The notes: generated by a model not told the origin, from the letters alone. Positions 1 to 7,905 are shown, numbered from the stretch's first letter. The stretch is 64,000 nucleotides of DNA from CAWIUB01 sp963839175 (GCA_963839175.1 CAWIUB010000027.1:7209-71208); one strand, 5' to 3'. Made by a program: numbers and translations.

Positions 1-492
1 CGCCTCCCAGGCGTGCGGCACGGTGGCGTGCAAGGTGAACGTCGCCTTCAGATCGGGCTGGTCGAAGCAGGCGTACATCCGCTTGGCGTCAGCGGTCTCG
101 AACTGCGAATAGAGGTAGGTCTCGTTGTCCACCGGGTCGACGAACCTGTGCAGGCCCTCCCCGGTGTTCGTGTAGAACATGTCCGCCTCGACCACGACAA
201 CGTTCTCCCGGGCCAGGTCGGCGAGCACGATGCCGTTCTCCGGCTCGAAGTCGGCGACGTCGACGGGCGTGCCGTTCAGGGTGACCGAGTGGATGCGGTC
301 GGGCACGATGTCCAGGAACGTCGAGGCACCGGATCGGCTCGCCGAGAACGTCACCGTGGTGGTCGACCGGTAGCCGCGATCCGAAGGCTGACCCCCGCCG
401 TCGGTGAGGTCGAGGGCGACGTCGTAGGAGTCGACGTAGAGCAGTTCGGCGCGTACGCGGGCGTCGTCGCGGGTGAGGTTCGGCACAGACAT
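1..492 (-). CDS. pepN: Aminopeptidase N, N-terminal part (runs off window)
   Basis: The first 164 residues of an M1-family zinc aminopeptidase, cut by the window edge. The protein starts MSVPNLTRDDARVRAELLY and continues with the actinobacterial PepN features VDSYDVALDLT, VDPVDNETYLYSQFE and ACFDQPDLKATFTLHA, which form the N-terminal beta-saddle domain that precedes the catalytic GxMEN and HExxH motifs. The catalytic domain is outside the window. The ATG at 492 is the natural start because the homologous sequence begins there; the gene is divergent from the peroxiredoxin gene with only about 36 bp between them, so the two share a promoter region. The enzyme removes N-terminal residues from peptides in the cytoplasm. 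Confidence 0.9.
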   Translation of the reverse strand, partial: MSVPNLTRDDARVRAELLYVDSYDVALDLTDGGGQPSDRGYRSTTTVTFSASRSGASTFLDIVPDRIHSVTLNGTPVDVADFEPENGIVLADLARENVVVVEADMFYTNTGEGLHRFVDPVDNETYLYSQFETADAKRMYACFDQPDLKATFTLHATVPHAWEA

Positions 493-528
493 CCGGCTAG
501 TCTGTCATGCGCCGTACTGTCGGTTGTC

Positions 529-993
529 GTGGGAATCCTCAAGACAGGTGACGAGGTACCCGATTTCGAGCTGCCCGACCAGGACGGCGTGCCGCGCCGG
601 CTGAGCACGGTGCTTGCGGACGGGCCGGTGGTGCTGTTCTTCTACCCCGCGGCCTTGACCACGGGGTGTACCAAGGAGAGCTGTCATTTCCGCGATCTGG
701 CTGCCGAGTTTGCCGCCTCCGGCGCGCAGCGGGTGGGCATCAGCGCCGACTCGGTTGCCAAGCAGAAGCAGTTCAGCGACCTGCACTCGTTCGACTACCC
801 ACTGCTGTCCGATGGGGACGGTTCGGTCGCCCGAGCGTTCGGTGTCAAGCGGCGCTTCGGGCCGATCCCCGTCAAGCGGAGCACGTTCGTGATCGGCCGC
901 GATCGTCGGGCTATCGATGTGATCACCAGCGAGCTGAACATGGACGTGCATGCCGACAAGGCCCTGGCCGCGTTGCGGGCGCCGGCTCGCTGA
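529..993 (+). CDS. bcp: Thiol peroxidase, BCP/PrxQ-type peroxiredoxin
   Basis: 154 residues, the normal length for PrxQ. It reduces hydrogen peroxide and organic peroxides with electrons from thioredoxin. The sequence opens VGILKTGDEVPDFELPDQDG and carries FYPAALTTGCTKESCHF: the first Cys in TTGCTKE is the peroxidatic residue and the second, in a C-x4-C arrangement, is the expected resolving Cys of the PrxQ subgroup. The reading frame stays open upstream to position 13, but only the part from the GTG at 529 resembles the family, and this leaves room for the divergent pepN start at 492. Stand-alone gene. Confidence 0.93.
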   Translation: MGILKTGDEVPDFELPDQDGVPRRLSTVLADGPVVLFFYPAALTTGCTKESCHFRDLAAEFAASGAQRVGISADSVAKQKQFSDLHSFDYPLLSDGDGSVARAFGVKRRFGPIPVKRSTFVIGRDRRAIDVITSELNMDVHADKALAALRAPAR

Positions 994-1267
994 TACAGCG
1001 CTCACTCTAGGACCAGCTGAAGAATGCGCGTTCACTCGAACGCGCTAGGCGCGGCGACGCGTCGGTGGTCTCGAGGCTCTTGATCCACAGATCGGCCTTG
1101 CACCCCAAGATCATCCCGGAGCGGGTAGCTCAACAGGCGACCGGCGCATGCTCTCGACCGCTCGACCTCGCCCCAGACCGAGCGGTGACCTCGATTCAGG
1201 ATCTCCCGACCGATAGCTGTCGCTGCGGTGCTGACCGTCCGCGACGAGCTGCTGCCATGATTCGGGT

Positions 1268-1726
1268 ATGCGCGTCTTTCTCGGAAGTGATCACGCAGGT
1301 TTCGAGCTCAAGTCCCGGCTGGTGCAACGGCTGGCCGAGCTCGGTCACGAGCCCGTGGACTGCGGAGCCCTGACCTTCGACCCGGACGACGACTATCCGC
1401 CGCCGTGCATCGACGCCGCGACCAGAACGGTCGCCGAGCCGGGCAGCCTCGGGGTCGTGATCGGTGGTTCGGGCAACGGTGAGCAGATCGCGGCGAACAA
1501 GGTACGGGGTGTGCGTGCCGCGCTTGCGTGGAACGACGAGACGGCCAGCCTCGCCCGTGAGCACAACAACGCCAACGTCGTGAGCATCGGCGCCCGCAAC
1601 CACCCGATCGAGGAAGCGACGCGGCTCGTCGAAATCTTCTTGGCCACGCCGTTCTCGCAAGATCGCCGCCACGAACGGCGAATCGCGATGCTGGATCAGT
1701 ACGAAGCGATCGGCCGAATCAGCTAG
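1268..1726 (+). CDS. rpiB: Ribose-5-phosphate isomerase B
   Basis: 152 residues matching the RpiB/LacAB family, which interconverts ribose 5-phosphate and ribulose 5-phosphate in the pentose phosphate pathway. GSDHAGFELK near the N-terminus holds the Asp-His pair of the active site. The segment GGSGNGEQIAANK lacks the catalytic Cys of the E. coli enzyme and has Glu instead, as in the Mycobacterium tuberculosis RpiB where that Glu is the general base. LAREHNNANVVSIGAR is also typical. The ATG at 1268 fits the family N-terminus. The 3' end overlaps the convergent small gene by 8 bp. Confidence 0.95.
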   Translation: MRVFLGSDHAGFELKSRLVQRLAELGHEPVDCGALTFDPDDDYPPPCIDAATRTVAEPGSLGVVIGGSGNGEQIAANKVRGVRAALAWNDETASLAREHNNANVVSIGARNHPIEEATRLVEIFLATPFSQDRRHERRIAMLDQYEAIGRIS

Positions 1727-2063
1727 TCGGTGGCCGCCAGTGCCGGCGGATGATTACCACGTCACGTTCGGCCTCTGCCAGGTCGTCGTCGCTGGGCCGG
1801 TCGACGTCCCGCCCACGCAGCGCGCCACTCACGCCGAGCTGCGACGGACCCGCGCCGACCAGGTCACGCAGCCCCCGGTCAGTACCGGAAGTCGCCTCAC
1901 CCCGGGCACGCCGGCCCCCGCGCCGAGCCGAGGGCCCACCCGCCGTGTCGGTCGCGTCCGACTGCGGCTCGGGGCTTGCGGCGGGCGGCGAGGTGCCCGG
2001 ACGGCGCCTACGTCGCGCGCGCCGGGTGCCACCGCCACTCGCAGTGCTCGAGTTGTCGACCAT
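1719..2063 (-). CDS. Small arginine-rich protein of unknown function
   Basis: 114 residues, very rich in Arg, Pro, Ala and Gly over the first 90 positions and so probably disordered. The C-terminus is better ordered: DDDLAEAERDVVIIRRHWRPP. I recall this kind of ending from uncharacterised proteins of other actinobacteria, which is why I accept it despite low complexity. No enzymatic motif is visible. It is convergent with rpiB, overlapping by 8 bp, and its start lies about 100 bp from tRNA-Gly. Function unknown; a nucleic-acid-binding role is only a guess from the charge. Confidence 0.55.
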   Translation of the reverse strand: MVDNSSTASGGGTRRARRRRRPGTSPPAASPEPQSDATDTAGGPSARRGGRRARGEATSGTDRGLRDLVGAGPSQLGVSGALRGRDVDRPSDDDLAEAERDVVIIRRHWRPPTS

Positions 2064-2159
2064 GGGCCGATCCTGCCCTATTGCTCAGCCCACATCACCG
2101 GAACGCTCGGCGCGCCGTCGCGTTGCGTGGCCACTCCACACGACAGACCGTGCGGCTCG

Positions 2160-2230
2160 AGCGGGCGACGGGAATCGAACCCGCACCGTCTGCTTGGAAG
2201 GCAGAGGCTCTGCCATTGAGCTACGCCCGC
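2160..2230 (-). tRNA. tRNA-Gly (TCC)
   Basis: On the minus strand the acceptor GCGGGCG pairs with CGCCCGC. The D-arm, the anticodon stem TCTGC/GCAGA with loop CTTCCAA (anticodon TCC) and a T-arm with GGTTCGATTCC are all present. The discriminator base is T as usual for tRNA-Gly. CCA is not encoded. It reads GGA and GGG codons. Confidence 0.95.
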
Positions 2231-2332
2231 GTGCGGTTGACAGGTTACCGTCCGTCGCGGTCCCTGGCCGCGGCCGAGCTGCCCGGCGATGCTCGCCCGC
2301 GATCGCCCGTACACTTGACCCCCGTCAGCGCC

Positions 2333-2409
2333 CGGGGTGTGGCGCAGCTTGGTAGCGCACTCGCTTTGGGAGCGAGGGGCCGTGGGTTCGAATCCCGCCA
2401 CCCCGACCA
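2333..2409 (+). tRNA. tRNA-Pro (TGG), with encoded CCA; candidate integration site
   Basis: Acceptor CGGGGTG pairs with CACCCCG; the anticodon stem CTCGC/GCGAG encloses loop TTTGGGA (anticodon TGG); the T-loop GGTTCGAATCC is canonical; ACCA is encoded at the 3' end. An integrase-excisionase module lies immediately downstream, which makes the 3' half of this gene the probable attB/attL core. I found no second copy of the 3' half further along the window, so the right-hand attachment site was not located. Confidence 0.95.
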
Positions 2410-2443
2410 GTAAATACGGGGATTTTGGGCCTCTGGGAGCGGC

Positions 2444-2915
2444 TCACGGCGCACATCCAGACGCCAGATCTAACGAAATCTCACGAGACTTCCGCGAACG
2501 GCTCCGCGGAGCCTTGCCCCGCCGACACTCGCGGCATTGCCGGAAGCCACGCGAAGGGTCGATGTATGTGTTCTCCGGCGTGAACTCGTGGCCGTTCGGA
2601 CAGTGCCTCCGGCGATCCCTGGCGGCCAGCCCAGTCGATGTGTGCGGTGCTCTCGGCGGGCGTCACTCCCTCGAGGTGGCCGGGATTGCAGCAGTGGTTG
2701 TACACACACCCGCGGGTGCGTAAGTGGGCGATCACGCACCCCTCTGGGATCGGCCCGACCGCGAGCTGGTAAACGACGCGGTGGACGTAGCTGAGTTTGC
2801 CGTTCCACTGCACGTGGCCGTAGCCGTCCTCACGGTTCCGACTGCCCTGCTATAGCCAGCATTCGGTGACGGGGTCGATGACGGCCCTCTTGGCGATCCG
2901 CACAGGCAGGTCCAC
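2444..2915 (-). pseudogene. HNH endonuclease, broken by a nonsense codon and a frameshift
   Basis: Three segments in two frames add up to one small HNH (HNH_3-like) nuclease. The N-terminal part ends DPVTECWL followed by TAG where this family normally has Trp (CWLW-G); it resumes as QGSRNREDGYGHVQWNGK, then HRVVYQLAVGPIPEGCVI and CNPGHLEGVTPAEST. After about 2605 the frame shifts and the family C-terminus CPNGHEFTPENTYIDPSRGF with QCRECRRGK continues to the stop at 2444. The gene begins just after the integrase stop and ends about 35 bp from tRNA-Pro. Two independent lesions make it inactive unless both are sequencing errors. Such nucleases are common cargo of phages and integrative elements. 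Confidence 0.8.
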
Positions 2916-2934
2916 GACGGCGTAGCCCGTCGTG

Positions 2935-4107
2935 TCAGACTGTCCCCCCGAGCAGGAGGTTGAGCGCGTCGCGGCCCTGCTCGAGATCCCTCGCGGACGG
3001 GTGGACATACACCCGCTGCGCCATCGATAGGTCTGCGTGACCAGCCCAGGCGCCGACGATCGGCGCCGGGACCCCGGACACGGACAGGTAGGTAAGACAC
3101 GCGTGGCGCGCGTCGTAGAGCCGCACTCTGCGCACATTGGCCCGCTTCATCAGACGGTAGGCGGCGCGGCGCAGCTGGTCGGTCTTGAACGGCCTCCCCA
3201 GTTCGTCCACGAGCACGTGGCCGCTCGACTCGTACGCCTCGCCGGCCGCCAGCCGCTCGGCGGCCTGCGTCGCCTTGAAGGCGCGCAGCCCCGCGGCCAC
3301 GGGTACTGGTAGCGGCAGCGTCCGGTTTCCGGCGTCGGTCTTCGGTTCCTTCTCGACGACCTGACCGCCGTCCACGGTCCACACCAGCGTCCGGACGTTC
3401 GCGATGGTGAGCGTCTCGGCGTCGAGGTCCACGTCCTCTGCCCACCGCAGCCCGCAAACCTCCTCGGGACGCATGCCGATCAACGACAGCAGCATCGGGG
3501 CGTGCAGCCGGTCGCCGGTCAGCGATGCGAGGAAGGTCCTCACCTCGTCCGGCGACCACGGTGTGCGCTTCGTCTTCACCTGTGGCGGGCACTTCACCGG
3601 GGCAGCGACGTTGAACGGCACGAGCCGACGGTGCACGGCGTCGTCCAGGGCGCTCTTGAGCTTGCCGAGCGTGATCTGGGCCGAGCGCGATGACAGGGGG
3701 GTGCCGGGTCGTCCGCCCCGTCGCCGTCCGCTGGTGAGCATCCAGTCGATGAGGTCCTCAACGTGGGCCGTGGTGAGCTTCTGCAACGGCAGCGCGCCGA
3801 GCCGGTCACGTGCCGGCTGCAGCCCGTGCCGGTACGCCGACTCGGTGTTCGGTGACTTACCGCGAGTCGCGCTTCGCAGCCACTCGCTCAGATATTGCTC
3901 CACCGTGACCTTGTTCGGGCCTGCATATGTTCCCTGGTTGATCTCGGTGAGGATCTTGGCGAGCGCTTTCTCCGCCTCGCGCTTGCCGTTGTAGGTCTTG
4001 GTCAGCTGCCGGCGCTTCCCGGTCTGCGGGTCGGAGCCGATGTCGACTACGAACCGGTAGCGCATGCGATCGCCCACCTTGATGGACTTAATCTTCGGAT
4101 TAGCCAT
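2935..4107 (-). CDS. int: Tyrosine site-specific integrase
   Basis: 390 residues. N-terminal arm-binding domain (about 1-60, with RYRFVVDIGSDPQTGKRRQ), SAM-like core-binding domain (about 65-170, with VTVEQYLSEWL) and catalytic domain (about 190-390). Catalytic residues visible: Arg in LSLIGMRPEEVCGLRW, the box LYDARHACLTYL, GHADLSMAQRVY with the expected nucleophile Tyr. The first His of the usual H-x-x-R box is Tyr here (LYDARH), a variant common in actinobacterial integrases. The start at 4107 is supported by AGGTGA just upstream; a longer open frame to 4239 has no such support. It lies next to tRNA-Pro and downstream of a putative xis, the pSAM2-like arrangement. Confidence 0.93.
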   Translation of the reverse strand: MANPKIKSIKVGDRMRYRFVVDIGSDPQTGKRRQLTKTYNGKREAEKALAKILTEINQGTYAGPNKVTVEQYLSEWLRSATRGKSPNTESAYRHGLQPARDRLGALPLQKLTTAHVEDLIDWMLTSGRRRGGRPGTPLSSRSAQITLGKLKSALDDAVHRRLVPFNVAAPVKCPPQVKTKRTPWSPDEVRTFLASLTGDRLHAPMLLSLIGMRPEEVCGLRWAEDVDLDAETLTIANVRTLVWTVDGGQVVEKEPKTDAGNRTLPLPVPVAAGLRAFKATQAAERLAAGEAYESSGHVLVDELGRPFKTDQLRRAAYRLMKRANVRRVRLYDARHACLTYLSVSGVPAPIVGAWAGHADLSMAQRVYVHPSARDLEQGRDALNLLLGGTV

Positions 4108-4260
4108 CGTCAAATCACCTCGTTCTGCTGCTCGGTATGACAGAGGCCTACACGCGACAGCGTGCCGATGACCAGGTACCGCCGTCGCGTGTGTACTCGG
4201 CACGCAGGGAGGAGCGGCCGGCGCACGCGGCTGCGACACGAGCGACGCGCGGTGACGTGA

Positions 4261-4482
4261 TCACGGGATCTCTAACAACGCCAGGAGGCTGGCGGTCACG
4301 ACGCGTGAGCGGTTGCCGATCTTGATCACCCGACACGGGAATTCGCCCGAGGCGATCAGTTGGTAACCCCAAGACGGCGAGATACCGATTGCTCGGCATG
4401 CCCGCCGAACCTCCACGGTCACTGGCCAGGACCGGACTTCCTCAAGCGTTGGCCCCGTCACGGCCCTCGCGGCCGCGGTCAC
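4261..4482 (-). CDS. xis: Excisionase-like small winged-helix DNA-binding protein
   Basis: 73 residues. WPVTVEVRRACRAIGISPSWGYQLIASGEFPCRVIKIGNRSRV has the order helix, turn, helix, wing seen in the excisionase/MerR-like family: YQLIASGEFPC followed by a beta-hairpin with GNRSRV. It lies 150 bp upstream of the integrase in the same orientation and is probably its recombination directionality factor. The start is a GTG. The 150-bp gap to int contains no further gene. Which recombination partner it serves is inferred from position only. Confidence 0.8.
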   Translation of the reverse strand: MTAAARAVTGPTLEEVRSWPVTVEVRRACRAIGISPSWGYQLIASGEFPCRVIKIGNRSRVVTASLLALLEIP

Positions 4483-4703
4483 TGACTCGCTCCCCGCGCA
4501 CGCGTACGCAGAGCGCCCGGTATATTGCCGCCGCTGCGGTCTTTGCTCCGGCTGACAGGGGTGCCAGAGGCGTCAGAATGTCGACAACTCATCGAGCGCC
4601 TCGACGTTCTGGCAGTTTGCCACCGCCGCATGGACCGGGTCGGGTCGCTGATGCAGCCTGCTCACGCACCCGCTGCCTGCGAGACGATGATGATTGCGGA
4701 CAG

Positions 4704-4949
4704 TCATGTCGCACTGCCGCACTGCGAGGCGACGGCAGCCGTCGCAAGGTACGCCTCGAGGGCCTCGTGCAGCCGATGGTAGGCGACGGCCACCCAGTGG
4801 TCGTCGCGGCTTTGGTGTGCCCAGTGCGGGACAACCTCGGCGTTGTAGAGCTGCTCCGCGGCCTGGTTGCGAGTCGAGATGACACGTGCAGCGCTAGGCG
4901 TGCCTGGGTTTTCGCTCGGGATTGGGGACGCAGTGGCGGTGGGCGGCAC
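4704..4949 (-). CDS. Small protein of unknown function in the integrated element
   Basis: 81 residues. The first 30 are low-complexity (Pro, Thr, Ala, Ser); the rest, AEQLYNAEVVPHWAHQSRDD followed by HWVAVAYHRLHEALEAYLAT, looks like a folded helical pair. It has the orientation of the neighbouring element genes and sits between xis and the HTH protein. I do not recognise the family. An adjacent longer frame on the same strand is probably a shadow. Confidence 0.45.
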   Translation of the reverse strand: MPPTATASPIPSENPGTPSAARVISTRNQAAEQLYNAEVVPHWAHQSRDDHWVAVAYHRLHEALEAYLATAAVASQCGSAT

Positions 4950-4995
4950 AGGTCGCCGATGGTATGGCTGGGGTTCGGCATCGAGGAATGTCCGT

Positions 4996-6054
4996 TCAGG
5001 CGGCGGGTCGGTTGCTGCGGTAGCGGCTGACGGTGCGCGGGTGGGTGCGGAGCCGGGCGGCGATCTGGCGGATGGACAGTCCTCGTCGGGTGAGCTGGTC
5101 GACCGCGTACTTGCGTTCGGCGTGGTTGAGGGGGATCGGTTCGCCGTCGATGGCCCGGGCGACGGCTACCTGGTCGACGTGCAGGTCGCCGGGCGCGCCG
5201 TGGTGGGGCTGTGGGTCGGTGTCGATGTCGTCCCAGGCGGCCGGGGTGGGCCAGTGCCGGGCGTGGGCGTAGCGGCGGGCCGCTTCGACGCTGGCCCGCT
5301 CGCCTGGCGTGGTGGCGGGTGGCGGCTGCCATGCCAGCTGCGGGTAGAGGTTTCGGATATTGCGCGCGGTGCCGACGGTCACGGTGCGGGTGGTGAGTAG
5401 TCGGGAGATGCCGGACGGGTCGCGTCCGAGGTGTTCGGCGAGTCGTGTCATGGACCAGCCGAGCGCGATGAGCGCTTGGATGCGGCGGAGCGTGCCGGTG
5501 CAGTCGCTGACTAGCCCGTGGTCGGGCTGGGTATCGGGGGTTGCTTCGATGGCGAGGATGCGTTCGGCGGCGGCCGTGCGTAGCTTGCGGTTGGGTGGGC
5601 GGCCGATGGCCGGCTTGCCATAGACGAGGGCCTGCAGCGCGCCGCGGCTAACTCCGCTCAGTTCGCCGATGCGCCGCAGGCTGATGCCGGCCCGGGCGAG
5701 GGCGGTGATGTGCTGGCGGATCGGCTCGGCGTCGACGTAGGGCCGCCATTGTTCGTAGGCGATGGCGCGCCGGCGGAGTTGTTGGGCGGCGAGGTTGGCC
5801 ATCCGGCAGTCCCGACAGCGGCAGTCGTCTTGCACGTAGGCGGCACGGGTGCCGTGTCGGTGTACCCGGTTGAGGTGCCGGCAGTCGCGGCGAACGCCGT
5901 CGGCGTGGTCGCGGTGCCGGGTCCGGTCGGCTCGAGCTTCGGCGCGGCATTGCCGACGGCAGGAGTGGCGCCGCAGTGCAGCGGCGGCGCGGGCCGTGCT
6001 TTGCGTGCGCACAGTGAACCCGCACGCCGAACATCGCCGCCGATGGTCGGTCAT
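4996..6054 (-). CDS. Multi-HTH phage-like DNA-binding protein with N-terminal zinc finger
   Basis: 352 residues. The start, RRRCSACGFTVRTQ, has a C-x-x-C knuckle, and a second Cys/His-rich stretch (DDCRCRDCRMANLA, about 75-90) could form another zinc site. Three repeated helix-turn-helix-like segments follow: ISLRRIGELSGVSRGALQAL (about 125), WSMTRLAEHLGRDPSGISRL (about 200) and LSIRQIAARLRTHPRTVSRY (about 325). Proteins of this plan occur in mycobacteriophages and actinobacterial integrative elements. The start ATG overlaps the stop of the tiny upstream gene (ATGA), so translation is coupled. A regulatory or partition role is possible; the target is unknown. Confidence 0.75.
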   Translation of the reverse strand: MTDHRRRCSACGFTVRTQSTARAAAALRRHSCRRQCRAEARADRTRHRDHADGVRRDCRHLNRVHRHGTRAAYVQDDCRCRDCRMANLAAQQLRRRAIAYEQWRPYVDAEPIRQHITALARAGISLRRIGELSGVSRGALQALVYGKPAIGRPPNRKLRTAAAERILAIEATPDTQPDHGLVSDCTGTLRRIQALIALGWSMTRLAEHLGRDPSGISRLLTTRTVTVGTARNIRNLYPQLAWQPPPATTPGERASVEAARRYAHARHWPTPAAWDDIDTDPQPHHGAPGDLHVDQVAVARAIDGEPIPLNHAERKYAVDQLTRRGLSIRQIAARLRTHPRTVSRYRSNRPAA

Positions 6055-6122
6055 TGCGGCCTCGCTTGGCGGGTGTGCTGCTCCGCTCGGGCGGCCCGCG
6101 CTGCGAGCTGCGAGGCGGTCAT
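6051..6122 (-). CDS. 23-codon translationally coupled mini-gene
   Basis: A 23-residue frame (MTASQLAARAARAEQHTRQ...) whose start ATG overlaps the stop of the upstream gene (CGATGA) and whose stop overlaps the start of the downstream gene (CAATGA). Both junctions are the four-base ATGA kind typical of coupled translation. Its first codons closely resemble those of the upstream gene (both begin MTAS, with nearly identical DNA), which suggests duplication of a translation start. It may act only as a ribosome relay. No homology assigned. Confidence 0.4.
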   Translation of the reverse strand: MTASQLAARAARAEQHTRQARPQ

Positions 6123-6511
6123 CGGTAGATCAACTGGTCGGCGACCGCGACCTGCAGAGCGATGTCCGCGGGAGCCGCGTCGATCTGCTCGGTCGCGCCC
6201 CCGTCGCACGTCGCGGCTGCGAGCCGGGGCGGCCGCGCTTGTTGCCGACGTGCCGTCGGCCTCCGCGGGCGGTCCATGTCGCGCGGGACGCTGATGATGG
6301 CGCGGACCGCGATTGTGCCGTCGTTGATATCGATCCGCCACAGACGGCGCTCGCCGCAGACATCGACGCCTTCGCCGTGGACCTGATCGGCGGGGCGGTT
6401 CCGCTGATAGCCGTGGACACGGGCCCAGTGGCTGCTGCCGCCACCGATGGCCAGTGACAGCAGCCGCCGGGTCAAGGCTCCGTGTGCGCCGGTGACGTGG
6501 GAGGCGGTCAT
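6119..6511 (-). CDS. Uncharacterised element protein
   Basis: 130 residues beginning MTASHVTGAHGALTRRLLSL. The central part, SSHWARVHGYQRNRPADQVH then RLWRIDINDGTIAVRAIISV, has the composition of a folded beta-rich domain; the C-terminal 50 residues are basic. The start lies 7 bp after the stop of the upstream gene and the end overlaps the mini-gene, so all belong to one transcript. Not recognised. The frame is open well beyond this start in the 5' direction, but there it overlaps the upstream gene. Confidence 0.5.
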   Translation of the reverse strand: MTASHVTGAHGALTRRLLSLAIGGGSSHWARVHGYQRNRPADQVHGEGVDVCGERRLWRIDINDGTIAVRAIISVPRDMDRPRRPTARRQQARPPRLAAATCDGGATEQIDAAPADIALQVAVADQLIYR

Positions 6512-6518
6512 CGGCGAG

Positions 6519-7109
6519 TCACGCAACGTTGCGGGTTGACGTCGCCGGCGCGATCTCGGCGAGCACGTGGATGGCTTCAGCGTCCATGTCGAGCAGGAAG
6601 TGACGTTCCCCGTTGCGGCCTTGCACGCCGACCAGCTGCCGCCCGCCGTTGAGTTGGGCAACACCGGCGAGGCGGAGCTGCCGCCGGCGGCGGTGGTAGA
6701 TCGCGGCGACGATCGCTCGGACCGCCTGGCCGTCGAGGAAGTTCGGAAGTGCCGCATCCGTGCCCAGCTCGGTCCACGACATCCGGGCGATCGCGGCGAG
6801 GATCTCTTGCCGCTGTGGTTCTTCGCTGGTGTAGCCCATCCGCGCGGCGAGCTTGCTCCAGGTGCGGCCGACGTCGTCGGGCGCGCTGACTCGTTCTCCT
6901 GTCGTCTCGACGTTGGATCGGCGGGGGCTGTCACTGCGAAGGTTGACGATCGCGCTGTGGCGGCCATCGACCCGATCGGTGTGGACGACGTACTCCCACT
7001 CGCCGTCGGGCAGCCGGTGCACCGAGCAGATCCGGCCGTGGAGACCGTCGCGGCCGGCCAGTGGCACCCGGGTGCCGACCTGCAGCGGAGGACGTGGTTG
7101 GTGGGTCAT
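6519..7109 (-). CDS. Uncharacterised element protein, first gene of the phage-like operon
   Basis: 196 residues. The ATG at 7109 is preceded by GGAGGAAG, a strong ribosome binding site. The N-terminal 60 residues (VGTRVPLAGRDGLHGRICSV, EWEYVVHTDRV) look like a small beta-barrel. The middle, WSKLAARMGYTSEEPQRQEI with LAAIARMSWTELGTDAALPN, is helical, and the C-terminus carries GRNGERHFLLDMDAEAIHVL. I do not recognise it. The gene starts about 40 bp from the long palindrome at 7148, the likely promoter/operator of this leftward operon. Confidence 0.6.
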   Translation of the reverse strand: MTHQPRPPLQVGTRVPLAGRDGLHGRICSVHRLPDGEWEYVVHTDRVDGRHSAIVNLRSDSPRRSNVETTGERVSAPDDVGRTWSKLAARMGYTSEEPQRQEILAAIARMSWTELGTDAALPNFLDGQAVRAIVAAIYHRRRRQLRLAGVAQLNGGRQLVGVQGRNGERHFLLDMDAEAIHVLAEIAPATSTRNVA

Positions 7110-7147
7110 GGACTTCCTCCAGTTGATCGACCGAACCAAAATAGGAT

Positions 7148-7186
7148 ACGACTCGTCTATAGCCTGTTAGGCTATAGACGAGTCGT
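7148..7186. promoter_or_regulatory. 17-bp-arm palindrome between divergent element genes
   Basis: Arms ACGACTCGTCTATAGCC (7148-7164) and its exact reverse complement (7170-7186) enclose the 5-bp centre TGTTA. The site lies in the gap between the leftward operon (start 7109) and the rightward AlpA-like gene (start 7216). A perfect palindrome in the middle of a divergent promoter region of a mobile element is the expected position for a master repressor operator. The AT-rich inner part (TATAGCC..GGCTATA) could also contribute -10 elements. Confidence 0.7.
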
Positions 7187-7215
7187 CCAGTAGCGGTGCG
7201 CCCTATTCTTCCGGG

Positions 7216-7413
7216 GTGGACCCTCTCGTCGTGGCTCGCGCCGAGGTCAGCCGCATGCTGGGGGTGGGGAAGGCTCGCGCAGCGCACCTGGTCACCGACC
7301 CTGATTTCCCGCGCCCCGTTGCCCACCTGAGCGTGGGGAAGGTGTGGCTGTACGCGGATGTCAAGGCATGGGCGCTGCAGGTAGGACGTGCGGTGCATCC
7401 GCTGGACGACTAG
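7216..7413 (+). CDS. AlpA/excisionase-like small HTH protein
   Basis: 65 residues. VVARAEVSRMLGVGKARAAH followed by DPDFPRPVAHLSVGKVWLYA and DVKAWA is the usual pattern of AlpA-like or MerR-like winged-helix proteins: HTH, then F-P-x-P and a hairpin, then W-x-x-x-D-V-x-x-W. GTG start; the upstream TTCCGGGGTGG gives only a weak ribosome binding site. It is transcribed away from the leftward element operon and is the best candidate for a regulator of the palindrome at 7148, which is an inference from position. Confidence 0.72.
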   Translation: MDPLVVARAEVSRMLGVGKARAAHLVTDPDFPRPVAHLSVGKVWLYADVKAWALQVGRAVHPLDD

Positions 7414-7905
7414 TCGCGGATCCGCTTGGTCCTCGTGGCGCTTCATGCTTGGCGCTCCCGCTGGGTAGGGGCCGGTCACCCCTACATGGGCGGACAGGGC
7501 CCCAGTTGTGACACGTCCGGCCGGATTGCTTTTCGGGTGGCCGCTGGGCACCCGCGCCGTCGGCATGCCGGGCGGGAAGGGTTAGCGGCGGCCACGCGGC
7601 TGCGGCCGGTCGGGGACGGCGGCGAGCCCGGCGGGAGCTGGAGAGTGCACAGGCGCTGCCGGCTCCGTGTCGCGGAGAGGGACGGCCGCTCGGTATCGCT
7701 CGCCGAGCTGGCGGCATACCGGGCGGGCGGGACGCTTGTCTTGGCGTCCGAGGGAGCGATTAGCTGCGGTAGCGCCGGGAGACCTCGGCGCGGGATGCAG
7801 CGGCGTGGCGAGGCGGTTCATCACCCGGCGCGTCGCGCGCCGATGTCAGGGGGCCGCGTCACTATCAACCCGGTCGGGTCAGCCCACGCAGAGAGGAATC
7901 ACACG
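7414..7905. other. No convincing gene
   Basis: About 490 bp of high-GC sequence after the AlpA-like gene. Frames are open on both strands but their translations are Arg/Gly/Ala-rich and resemble nothing. I see no tRNA, strong hairpin or repeat. Confidence 0.5.
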
